The notes beneath the pieces were generated by a model. The model did no database searches and was not told where the DNA came from. It worked only from the letters and a program-made list of their open reading frames with translations. This document shows, in pieces, positions 1 to 6,123 of a stretch of DNA of 6,973 nt; position 1 is the stretch's first letter, and every line of letters begins with the position of its first letter. A program made the translations under genes and the position numbers. This DNA comes from Planctomycetota bacterium (GTDB lineage Bacteria > Planctomycetota > Brocadiia > SM23-32): positions 1 through 6,973 of the forward strand of contig JAUVVP010000099.1 in assembly GCA_030604585.1 (NCBI GenBank), written 5' to 3'.

Positions 1-828
1 CGCCGGGCCACCCAGGGACACTATGCGCACGTCCGAAGGCAGCGACAGCGTCAGCGCACGATCGATGGCCAGGACACCGCCCACGCCCAGCGCCCAGACG
101 GGCTGGTCGCCCTGGGGCTCCAAACCCAGGTTCCGGGCCAGGACGGCGAAATGGTCCAGACCGTACGTGAGCGGAATCTGGACCGTCTTCACCCAGGCAT
201 ATCCCCGCAGCGTCTCGCGCACACGCGTGGCGAACTCCGACTCGATGTCCGGCGTGACGAGCAAGATGGGCTGGTATTCCAGGAGCGCCTGCAGGTGCTC
301 CAGGCCCCTGGTGAAGCTGGACAGCCTCCTGTGGATCTGCACGTCGCCCCTGGCCACGAAAGGCTCCAGCCGCACGGCGGAAACGATGACCGCCGTGGGC
401 GTGCCGAACGGATCAGGCAGCTCGCCGGTGTGAGCATCCTGCACGAACTGCCACGCGCCCAGCATCAGCAGCCTGTAGCGCTTCATACCCACGGACCCCA
501 TGTCCCTGGGTATGTGCGGCATCCCCTCGTCGGGCTCGTACGGCTCCCCCGGCGCCTTGGCAACGTCTCGCAGCGTGACATGGCCCTCGGGCCCGTCCAG
601 TCCCACCGTCCCGGCCCTTGGCGCAAGCAGCGGGACGGAGTAGTTCCGCGGGTCCTTGGCGAGGACCTGGCCGGGAAGGACCCGCTGCCCATCCTCCACG
701 CACAGCTCGGAGAACGCGAAGCGACGGCTCTTCAGGGGCAGGTAGAGCACGTCCGGCTCCGGAAGCACCTCCACCTCGGCGCTCGGACGGCCCTCGAGCC
801 AGATGTTGTAACCGCCGTTGAGCTTCAT
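1..828 (-). CDS. nqrA: NqrA-like subunit of Na+-translocating NADH:quinone reductase (3' end outside window)
   Basis: NqrA is the peripheral, quinone-associated subunit of the membrane NQR complex, which oxidises NADH, reduces quinone and exports Na+. The visible 276 codons are open to the window edge; the family is about 450 residues, so roughly 170 are missing. What I see: an N-terminal barrel-sandwich-like part with EDGQRVLPGQVL at about 45-56 and APRAGTV at 69-75, matching the NqrA 'VREGDxVKKGQVLF...APAxGTV' pattern; then FGTPTAVIVSAVRLEPF at 141-157, matching 'xxAIFVTAMDTNPL'; FTRGLEHLQAL at 172-182; and VWALGVGGVLAIDRALT to SLGGPA at 244-276, matching '[20 protein letters not shown]...VSLAGP'. 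The match is colinear but divergent. RnfC, the related Rnf subunit, is less likely because no Cys-rich ferredoxin region is seen, although the C-terminus is outside the window. The ATG at 828 overlaps the stop of the prenyl synthase gene as ATGA, so translation is probably coupled. Confidence 0.82.
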   Translation of the reverse strand, partial: MKLNGGYNIWLEGRPSAEVEVLPEPDVLYLPLKSRRFAFSELCVEDGQRVLPGQVLAKDPRNYSVPLLAPRAGTVGLDGPEGHVTLRDVAKAPGEPYEPDEGMPHIPRDMGSVGMKRYRLLMLGAWQFVQDAHTGELPDPFGTPTAVIVSAVRLEPFVARGDVQIHRRLSSFTRGLEHLQALLEYQPILLVTPDIESEFATRVRETLRGYAWVKTVQIPLTYGLDHFAVLARNLGLEPQGDQPVWALGVGGVLAIDRALTLSLPSDVRIVSLGGPA

Positions 829-1727
829 ATGACGCCACCCAGACATTCGTCCAAACGGTGACCGTACCGGCTGAAGACCGGCCGGAGATCGTCGGCAAGG
901 AACTGCCCGAGCGCACGCCGTGCTCGCGGCCACACGCGCAGACAGTCCAGAGCGGAGCCGCACAGCTCGGCAATCTGCTCGCGAACGGCCCGCTGTCCCT
1001 CCTCTGAGGCGTCAGCAAGGGTGAACTTCGCACGCTTGGTGTCCGTGCCGAGCGTCTTCCCGGCCACCTCTTCCCTGCCGAGCACGTCCACGAGGTCGTC
1101 GGCGAGTTGGTAGGCGGTCCCGATACGGTAGCCCGCCTCCTCCAGCGCGGCCGAGAGCACCTCGTCCTCGCCCCCGCAGATGCAGGCCGTAAAGGCAAAC
1201 AGGGGACCCGTCTTGCCCCGCGCCAGGCGCAGACACGTGGCCAAGTCCAGTCGCTTGCCCCGCAGTTTGACCTCCTGCTCGACCTCGGCGGCGCACACCT
1301 CACGCACCCTGGCAACGAAAGCGTTCAGGTAGCGGCCGCCTTCGGTCTGAAGGATAATGTCCACCGCTTCGCACAAGAGCATGTCCCCGACCAGGACCGC
1401 CCCGGACGGGCTGGTGAGCCGCCACAAGGTCGGCAGCCCGCGCCGGATCAGCCCGCAGTCTATGACATCGTCGTGGCACAGGCTGGCCGTGTGTACCATC
1501 TCGGTGGCGGCGCAGACTCGCGCTACGGTCAGGGCGGACGGCGCACCCACAACGGCAGCCGCCAGCCGTGCCGCCAGCCGCGTGCGAAGCATCTTGCCGG
1601 GCATCAACTGCGCCAGACTCTCGCCCGTGCTCATCAGGGGCGCGACCTTCTCAAGCCGTCCGGCGAGCAGACGGCGGACCTCTGAGACCAGATCAACGCC
1701 TTTGCCGGTGGTCGTAATGTCCGTCAC
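825..1727 (-). CDS. long-chain polyprenyl diphosphate synthase (isoprenoid quinone side chain)
   Basis: Cytoplasmic trans-prenyltransferase that condenses isopentenyl diphosphate onto an allylic diphosphate to build the polyprenyl tail of quinones. The 300-residue protein has PGKMLRTR at 43-50 (the GGKxxRP substrate-binding element), the first aspartate-rich motif DDVID at 86-90 followed by RRG at 95-97, a GKT at 171-173, and the second aspartate-rich motif DDLVD at 210-214, so all Mg-diphosphate ligands are present. The residues five and four before the first motif are small (Ala81, Ser82), which in this family favours long products (heptaprenyl/octaprenyl type) over farnesyl diphosphate; the exact chain length cannot be read. 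The start is a GTG preceded by AGAGGA about 9 bases upstream. The TGA stop overlaps the nqrA ATG by 4 bases. The placement beside a quinone reductase subunit supports a role in quinone rather than carotenoid synthesis. It is slightly shorter than the usual 320-340 residues. Confidence 0.9.
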   Translation of the reverse strand: MTDITTTGKGVDLVSEVRRLLAGRLEKVAPLMSTGESLAQLMPGKMLRTRLAARLAAAVVGAPSALTVARVCAATEMVHTASLCHDDVIDCGLIRRGLPTLWRLTSPSGAVLVGDMLLCEAVDIILQTEGGRYLNAFVARVREVCAAEVEQEVKLRGKRLDLATCLRLARGKTGPLFAFTACICGGEDEVLSAALEEAGYRIGTAYQLADDLVDVLGREEVAGKTLGTDTKRAKFTLADASEEGQRAVREQIAELCGSALDCLRVWPRARRALGQFLADDLRPVFSRYGHRLDECLGGVI

Positions 1728-1806
1728 GTTGTGCGTTCCTCTGTGCCGGCCTCACGGGAGTTGCCGCCGGCTCCGACGGCGCGGAGGCGAACCAACCAGC
1801 AGCCGC

Positions 1807-2193
1807 TCAACGGCGTTCCGCTGCCAGTGCGCCCTTCTCGACTACCTCCAGGACGCCTCTCATCTGACGATGATGCTCGCTGCATCACGTGGTGCAATGG
1901 AAGTCGTATTCGCCGGCCTCTTCGGGCGTGAACTCGAGGACGACCTGATGGCCGGCGCTGATCTCCACGCTCTCAACGCCGAGTGCAGGTATGGTGAACC
2001 CATGCATGACCGTGTCAACACTGCGAACGCGCAGCTTGACCTTTTCACCGGCCGGCACGACCACCCCTCGGGGACTGAAATTGCCCCTCTCGGCGTAGGT
2101 CTGGCGAGCCAGCTTATAGCCGAAATCAGCCGAGACGCTATACCCCACAAAGAGCACGGCGAACTGGAGCGGAACAAGCCACGCGGTCAGCAC
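1807..2193 (-). CDS. membrane-anchored CuA-type cupredoxin with in-frame TGA (possible selenoprotein)
   Basis: Small cupredoxin resembling the CuA domain of cytochrome oxidase subunit II. Residues 3-20 form one membrane segment, leaving the domain outside the cytoplasmic membrane. The domain runs from about residue 36: VVVPAGEKVKLRVRS, then VMHGFTIPAL (His64, first copper ligand), then the EFTPEEAGEYDFHC strand ending in Cys100. The next codons read T-T-TGA-C-S-E-H-H-R-Q-M-R-G-V-L-E-V-V. With the TGA read through, ligands fall at Cys100, Cys104, His108 and Met111, exactly the C-x3-C-x3-H-x2-M spacing of CuA, and the protein is 128 residues. Stopping at 1885 gives 102 residues lacking three ligands. 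The frame is the same on both sides, so no indel is involved. The start is a GTG with a weak ribosome site; an upstream in-frame stop at 2226-2224 leaves no better choice. The neighbouring gene order suggests periplasmic electron transfer. A pseudogene or sequencing error remains possible. Confidence 0.75.
1860..1890 (-). promoter_or_regulatory. overlapping hairpins on and after the in-frame TGA (possible SECIS)
   Basis: Two alternative RNA hairpins are visible. Hairpin A (1890-1867) pairs ACGUGAUGC with GCAUCA-U-CGU across the 5-base loop AGCGA, giving nine pairs with one bulged U; it contains the UGA in its 5' arm. Hairpin B (1873-1860) pairs UCAUC with GAUGA across loop GUCA, with the first loop G 17 bases after the UGA, and a two-pair GC extension is possible below it. 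Known bacterial SECIS elements are short stem-loops just downstream of UGA with a G in the apical loop and often a bulged U. Hairpin B fits the spacing and loop G; hairpin A has the bulge but sits too close. These are weak structural fits, judged by eye. Confidence 0.3.
1885..1887 (-). other. in-frame TGA inside the CuA motif, candidate selenocysteine codon
   Basis: TGA at codon 103 of the cupredoxin gene, between Thr102 and Cys104. It falls at the position of the non-ligand residue between the two Cys ligands (Ile199 in bovine subunit II numbering). If decoded as selenocysteine the motif becomes CTTUC, which contains both a CxxU redox motif and the CuA ligand pair. TGA serves as a normal stop for the NrfD, molybdoenzyme, tatA and prenyl synthase genes here and for the end of this same gene, so a global recoding of TGA is ruled out. 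No selenium genes are visible in the window. Confidence 0.5.
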
Positions 2194-2316
2194 CGGCGTC
2201 CACGGGAAACCGGGCCTGACCCGTCAGCAGTCCTGTCTCACCTCGGCGCACGCGGCCGGGCGCGCGTTCCCGCCCGCCCTACTCGGCCCTGCGCCGCGTC
2301 CCGAGGCGCCGTTCGC

Positions 2317-2330
2317 TCTGCCTCGGCAGA
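2317..2330. repeat. 14-base inverted repeat (TCTGCC/GGCAGA)
   Basis: Perfect inverted repeat with a 2-base centre, or a 5-bp stem closing a CUCG-type tetraloop when transcribed from the plus strand. It lies about 125 bases upstream of the cupredoxin start. Function unknown; it could be an operator or part of a leader structure. Confidence 0.35.
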
Positions 2331-2474
2331 CCTACATCGCCCGGGCCGAGGGTATAGGATTGCTTAAGTCCCATACTTCGCTACAAAGCACCTCCATCGG
2401 CGCTCCCCAGAACTCCGACTACGGAAGATACCCACCTCGCCGCAACCCATCCCCCCAGGGCAGCTTGGCGGTGT

Positions 2475-2490
2475 GGAGCCGGCCGGCTCC
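2475..2490 (-). terminator. possible stem-loop after tatA, without U-tract
   Basis: GGAGCCGGCCGGCTCC is a perfect 16-base palindrome beginning 5 bases beyond the tatA stop. As RNA it can form a 6-bp GC stem with a GGCC loop. No run of U follows on the minus strand, so it is not a classic intrinsic terminator; it could act as a 3'-end stabiliser, or as a dyad protein site. Confidence 0.3.
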
Positions 2491-2495
2491 CTGCC

Positions 2496-2678
2496 TCACT
2501 TCTTCTGCCCCCCGAATGCATCATCAATGTCGCGTCGGACATCCGCTTCGCGCAGTCCCTCTTTGAAGCTCAGAATGCTCCTTCCAACGCTCCGGGCGAC
2601 CTTCGGCAGGCGCGCGCCAAAGATCAGAAGGGCCACAAACAGAATGGCCAGAACTTCCCAATGGCCCACCCCGAACAT
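2496..2678 (-). CDS. tatA: TatA/TatE-family twin-arginine translocase subunit
   Basis: Small pore-forming component of the Tat system, which moves folded, cofactor-loaded proteins across the cytoplasmic membrane. The 60-residue protein has the family layout: a short N-terminus MFGVGHWE, one membrane helix at about 8-20 (LAILFVALLIF), the FG hinge at 20-21, LP at 24-25, then an amphipathic helix (KVARSVGRSILSFKEGLRE) and a short charged tail ending QKK. The hinge is FGARLP, one residue shorter than the common FGxxxLP; I associate this FGxRLP form with planctomycete-like TatA proteins. The start is supported by AAGGAGA 6 bases upstream of the ATG. It lies downstream of a Tat-dependent molybdoenzyme, its obvious cargo. 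TatB is less likely given the length and the lack of a long C-terminal region. Confidence 0.9.
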   Translation of the reverse strand: MFGVGHWEVLAILFVALLIFGARLPKVARSVGRSILSFKEGLREADVRRDIDDAFGGQKK

Positions 2679-2684
2679 CTCACG

Positions 2685-2691
2685 TCTCCTT
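2685..2691 (-). promoter_or_regulatory. ribosome binding site of tatA
   Basis: AAGGAGA lies 6 bases upstream of the ATG at 2678, close to ideal Shine-Dalgarno sequence and spacing; it fixes the tatA start. Confidence 0.75.
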
Positions 2692-2693
2692 AC

Positions 2694-2948
2694 TCAGGGA
2701 GCCCTTGCGGCATCGTTTCGCCAGCGCTTGCCGCCCGCCAGCGGGGGATCAGGACGCGAGGCCGATTCCTCGCAACGCCGCCCCCCGTTCGGATGCGCGC
2801 CCCCTCGCCGTGCGCTGACCCGGGGGAGGCCGATGCCCCCGATCCAGGATAGCAGGGCAGCCAGGAACCCGCAAGTACCTGTGGCACCCGCGAGCCCTCC
2901 AGAGGAGTGCCCACGGGGGCCAAGGCCGCTCCGGGCGGAGGATTTCAC
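2694..2948 (-). other. interval between molybdoenzyme and tatA with a doubtful 84-codon reading frame
   Basis: A GTG at 2948 overlaps the molybdoenzyme stop as GTGA, and the frame stops 15 bases before the tatA ATG, so an 84-residue product would fit the gap exactly. It would be Gly/Arg/Ser-rich with one hydrophobic stretch at about 18-42 (FLAALLSWIGGIGL). Against it: all three minus-strand frames are largely open here because the DNA is very GC-rich, third-position GC (about 70%) is no higher than the local background, no ribosome site is evident, and I recognise no family. Most likely non-coding. Confidence 0.2.
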
Positions 2949-5900
2949 GCCTTCGCGACGTTAACGATCGTGTCAAAGAAACTCGCGCTGCCGCCGATCG
3001 GATCGGTCAGGCACACGTTACCAACCTTCCGGTCCTCGAGCATCAGGGGGTTGGGGGCAATGCCCCTTCCCCTGTTGGGGTCGCCTTTGACGAGCTTGCC
3101 GTCCACGGTCACGTCCCGCGAGCCGTATGCCCAGTGCCCGAAATGCCAGGAAACTGCAACTACGCCGGGCCTGATCCCCTCGATGAGCCGGGCCCTCCCC
3201 TGGATGCGCAGGGCCGTGCCGTTGCCCAGGTCAATCGTGCCGGTCGGGTTGGTCGGCGACATCAGTCTCACCATGTCGCCGTCGCCGATGCCAAGGCGTG
3301 CTCCATCCCTGCGGTTCATGAGGACCTTGTTCTCGGACATCATCTCTTTGAGCCAGAGATTGGCGGGCATGGTGCGGGAATGGCCGCCGAAGATCTCCTT
3401 GTAAGTGATCAGGTGAAGGGGGTACTGGCCGCCGGCTGTGGGCACGGGCTCGCCGTCGGCGAACATCTGCGCTTCCGCCCTTGGCAGACCGTCAAAGGAT
3501 TGGCCCGTGATGCTGCTCTTGTGCTGTGCGGTCCGCTCCACGAACAGTTGGAACATGCCCTTGAAGGGGTGGCTCTGCTTGTCGCCCTTGTGCATCCGGT
3601 CGGTGTCCTCGAAGCGCCCGCCCCGGTTCAGGGCGTAGACCACGTGGGGCCAGTACTCTTCCCCGGCGGCCTGCCGCCAGCGCGCTTCGTCGTAAACGCT
3701 CTTGGGCAGATGCTGCCTGGCCTTGCGGAAGACGGCCATCTCCTGCTCGTCGGCGGCGGGCACGGGGTCGCCTTCCTTGTCGCCCATGGCAATGTTCGCC
3801 GCAGCCTTCAGGAACCAGTCTTCCTGACGATGGAGGTCCCTGCCGGGGCCGAAGGCGTCCTTTCCGAATCCGGGCAGGCCGAGCTTCTTGGCCAGGGCGA
3901 TCAGGAGGGCCTCCAGGTTGATGGGCATCTCGGCCCCGTCCACTGTGGTGGTCTCCACAAGGGGCGCCACGACGGGCTGGCGCAGCTTGCTGACCGCCAC
4001 GAGCATGGCCGGCGTGATGTGCGGGGTGCCCCATCGCTCCCAGACCGCCGTGTCCGGGAAGATGTAATCGGCGTACATCGAGGTCTCGCCGACGACGATG
4101 TCGCAGGCGAACACGAGGGGGATTCTCTTGGGGTCGCGGATGATGTCTATCTGCTTGTGGCCGGCGGGACAGGAGAGGGCCGGCGTGCCCTTGTGCAGGA
4201 AGAGCGCCTTTACCGCGTAGGGATACGCATCCCCGGCCGAAGGGATCACCTCCTGGTAGAGGTTCGAGGTGAGGGGATACCAGGGACGCCTGGCGGGGTA
4301 GCCGCTGAAGAGCGTGCTCTCCTCGTATCGCGCCTTCTCGCGATTGCAGGTCACTCCGAAGGCCGGGAACTTGTCCGGATGCAACTTCGAGAAGTTGTAG
4401 GGGTTGCCCGCCTTGCCGCCGAACTCGTGCCAGTGCCCGCCGCCCTTGGCCATCCCGCCCTTCCAATCGGGGTTGCCGATCAGGACGTTCAGCGTGATGA
4501 TCGCCTGGGCGTTGTAGTAGCCGTTCGCGTGCTGCACGGGGCCCCGGTAGAACTCGGCCATCGCGCGCTTCCCGTACGACGTGAACTCCCGGGCCATCCT
4601 GACGATGGTCTCTTCGTCCACGCCGCACGTGTCGGCGTAGTGGGCAAGCGAAAGCTCCCCGAGGCGGTCCTTCAGGAGGGCGAAAGCGCTCCTGGTCACG
4701 ATGCCGTCCTGCGTCCAGTCGGCCTCCAGGTCACCCTCAACCGGGTTCTCATTGTCGTTGGGATCAACGGCGGAGAGCGCGCCGTCGCGACTGACGACGA
4801 ACTGGTCGCTGGGGCCGAGGCCGACCTCATCGGCGCGCAGGTAGCCGGTCGGACGGCCCTCTTCGATCTTCACCAGGTAGGAAGCGGCGGTCCAGGAGGT
4901 CTCCGCATCGCCGGCCGCAGCGGCGGCATTGGCGTTCTCCAGGAAGCGCCTGTCAAAGCGGTCGTTCTCGATTATCCAGCGCGCCATGGCCATGGCGAAG
5001 GAGCCGTCCGTGCCGGGCTTGACGGGAATCCAGTGGTTCGCCATGGCGGCGGACTTCGAAAGCCTGGGGTCCACCACGGCAAAACGCAACCCCCTCTCGG
5101 TGATCCCCTCGCTGACCAGGCCGGAGAGCAGCGGGGGGCCGAAGTTCGATTCGCAAAAGCCGGTGCCGAAGAAGATGACGAACGCCGCCGCCGAGAGGTC
5201 CGGCTTCATGTGCGTCTTGCCCTTGCCCCAGTTGCCCTTGCTCCACGGGCGCGTCATCTCCAGGAAGGCGATGTGGTGGCTCTGTTCGCAGATCGTCGTG
5301 TGCTCAAACGCGTTGACGGACCCGAAACAGTCGTGGGTGAACCACTTCATCAGCTCCTTGCGCCCGTGCTCGATGCGTCCGGCAAGGAAGGCGAACTGGT
5401 TGTTCTTCGGGCCCAGGTCGGGATGCTCAGGATCGATCAGGGCCGACAGATGCTCCCCGTGCTTGTCCCTGAAGTCCTGGACCGTCATCTCCTTCTTGCG
5501 GAGCCGTTTGACGTCGTCGCCCATTGCGGCGGCCACTGAGCGGTCGCGCACGACGCACACGTCCTTCAGACCCGCCACGTGCCCCTCGCCGAACAGGTCG
5601 CCGCCCTCGACTATCTCCTCCACCGCCTTGTGGAAGTCAACCGTCACCCACTGGTTCGCCCCGCGCGGGGTACCGGGCTTGCGCTTGAGCACTTTGCGGA
5701 TGCGGTAGGGGTCGTAGAGGGTCTCGATGCCCGCCTGTCCCTTCGGGCAGATCTTGCCCTCGACGGCCGCCCCTTCCTTCAAGGAGCTCTTGTAGGGGAC
5801 ATTCGGGACGTTCGTCTGCGGCGAGAAGGGATTGCCGTCAATCTTGACCAGCACGCCGTCAACTACCTTGCACTTGATGGGACAGGCCGTGTGGCAGTTC

Positions 5901-6097
5901 AGGCACACGGAGTAGATGATGTTCTCCGGATCGTTGTGGTGGTAGTCGTAGTCCCCGCGGTCAAGCTCGTCCAGATGCTGCGCGTGGGCCAGGCGAGAGA
6001 AGACCGCGCCTATGCCCCCCGCCAGGACGCCGCAGCCGCCCAGGAAGGCCATGGATTGCAGCAGGCCGCGTCGATCCGTCCGGCCGCCCGTTGTCAT
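2945..6097 (-). CDS. Tat-exported molybdopterin oxidoreductase, tetrathionate reductase (TtrA)-like catalytic subunit
   Basis: Catalytic subunit of a DMSO-reductase-superfamily complex, expected to bind a bis-pyranopterin Mo or W cofactor and one [4Fe-4S] cluster and act outside the cytoplasmic membrane. From the ATG at 6097 it has 1050 residues. Residues 1-39 are a Tat signal (TDRRGLLQ at 7-14, hydrophobic core, AHA before the cut). The cluster motif is C65-x2-C68-x3-C72...C117. Cys270 in HTTICEQS is the probable metal ligand. The last 160 residues (from about 891) form the dinucleotide-binding domain with ITYKEIFGGHSRT, IRPGVVAVSWHFGHWA and TDPIGGSASFFDT, all strongly like TtrA. Length also fits TtrA (about 1000). 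Order NrfD then catalytic subunit matches ttrBCA. The true substrate (tetrathionate, another sulfur compound, selenate or arsenate) cannot be told from sequence alone. An ATG at 6127, overlapping the previous stop, is an alternative start. Confidence 0.85.
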   Translation of the reverse strand: MTTGGRTDRRGLLQSMAFLGGCGVLAGGIGAVFSRLAHAQHLDELDRGDYDYHHNDPENIIYSVCLNCHTACPIKCKVVDGVLVKIDGNPFSPQTNVPNVPYKSSLKEGAAVEGKICPKGQAGIETLYDPYRIRKVLKRKPGTPRGANQWVTVDFHKAVEEIVEGGDLFGEGHVAGLKDVCVVRDRSVAAAMGDDVKRLRKKEMTVQDFRDKHGEHLSALIDPEHPDLGPKNNQFAFLAGRIEHGRKELMKWFTHDCFGSVNAFEHTTICEQSHHIAFLEMTRPWSKGNWGKGKTHMKPDLSAAAFVIFFGTGFCESNFGPPLLSGLVSEGITERGLRFAVVDPRLSKSAAMANHWIPVKPGTDGSFAMAMARWIIENDRFDRRFLENANAAAAAGDAETSWTAASYLVKIEEGRPTGYLRADEVGLGPSDQFVVSRDGALSAVDPNDNENPVEGDLEADWTQDGIVTRSAFALLKDRLGELSLAHYADTCGVDEETIVRMAREFTSYGKRAMAEFYRGPVQHANGYYNAQAIITLNVLIGNPDWKGGMAKGGGHWHEFGGKAGNPYNFSKLHPDKFPAFGVTCNREKARYEESTLFSGYPARRPWYPLTSNLYQEVIPSAGDAYPYAVKALFLHKGTPALSCPAGHKQIDIIRDPKRIPLVFACDIVVGETSMYADYIFPDTAVWERWGTPHITPAMLVAVSKLRQPVVAPLVETTTVDGAEMPINLEALLIALAKKLGLPGFGKDAFGPGRDLHRQEDWFLKAAANIAMGDKEGDPVPAADEQEMAVFRKARQHLPKSVYDEARWRQAAGEEYWPHVVYALNRGGRFEDTDRMHKGDKQSHPFKGMFQLFVERTAQHKSSITGQSFDGLPRAEAQMFADGEPVPTAGGQYPLHLITYKEIFGGHSRTMPANLWLKEMMSENKVLMNRRDGARLGIGDGDMVRLMSPTNPTGTIDLGNGTALRIQGRARLIEGIRPGVVAVSWHFGHWAYGSRDVTVDGKLVKGDPNRGRGIAPNPLMLEDRKVGNVCLTDPIGGSASFFDTIVNVAKA

Positions 6098-6101
6098 CGT
6101 T

Positions 6102-6109
6102 CTCTCTCC
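6102..6109 (-). promoter_or_regulatory. ribosome binding site supporting the molybdoenzyme start at 6097
   Basis: GGAGAGAG lies just upstream of the ATG at 6097 and gives a compact Tat signal with the twin arginines at residues 9-10. A second purine-rich run (GGAGGGGGG) precedes the alternative ATG at 6127 at somewhat longer spacing, so both starts may be used. Confidence 0.5.
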
Positions 6110-6123
6110 ATTCGTTCCCGTCG

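Larger units (their letters stand above)
2194..2495 (-). other. 302-base non-coding interval between tatA and the cupredoxin gene
   Basis: No convincing gene is seen on either strand. The stretch holds a perfect 16-base palindrome directly after tatA (2475-2490), an inverted repeat at 2317-2330 (TCTGC-CTCG-GCAGA), and a looser GC-rich repeat at 2291-2309 (GCGCC/GGCGC). The least GC-rich patch is about 2350-2388; on the minus strand it contains TATACC at 2356-2351, a possible -10 element, but I could not find a -35 at suitable spacing. The stretch may end the molybdoenzyme-tatA transcript and start a separate cupredoxin-prenyl synthase-nqrA transcript. Confidence 0.5.

Noticed and set aside
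1860..2177. Minus-strand 105-codon frame overlapping the cupredoxin gene in another frame
   Set aside because: The cupredoxin frame carries the conserved copper-site motif; this one shows only Arg/Ser-rich shadow sequence.
1807..2193. Frameshift as the explanation of the broken cupredoxin
   Set aside because: The conserved motif continues in the same frame on both sides of the TGA, so no base gain or loss is needed.
1357..2367. Plus-strand open frame of 336 codons across the prenyl synthase and cupredoxin genes
   Set aside because: It overlaps real minus-strand genes and the non-coding gap; the translation has no family features.
2441..2466. Sigma-54-like element on the minus strand (GG then TTGC at suitable spacing)
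   Set aside because: It lacks the CAC part of the -24 box and lies in a G-run where such a match is expected by chance.
3134..5539. Plus-strand open frame of about 800 codons opposite the molybdoenzyme gene
   Set aside because: It is an antisense shadow of a strongly supported gene; its product is low-complexity, rich in Gly, Val, His and Arg, with no recognisable domain. GC-rich codon use commonly leaves such frames open.
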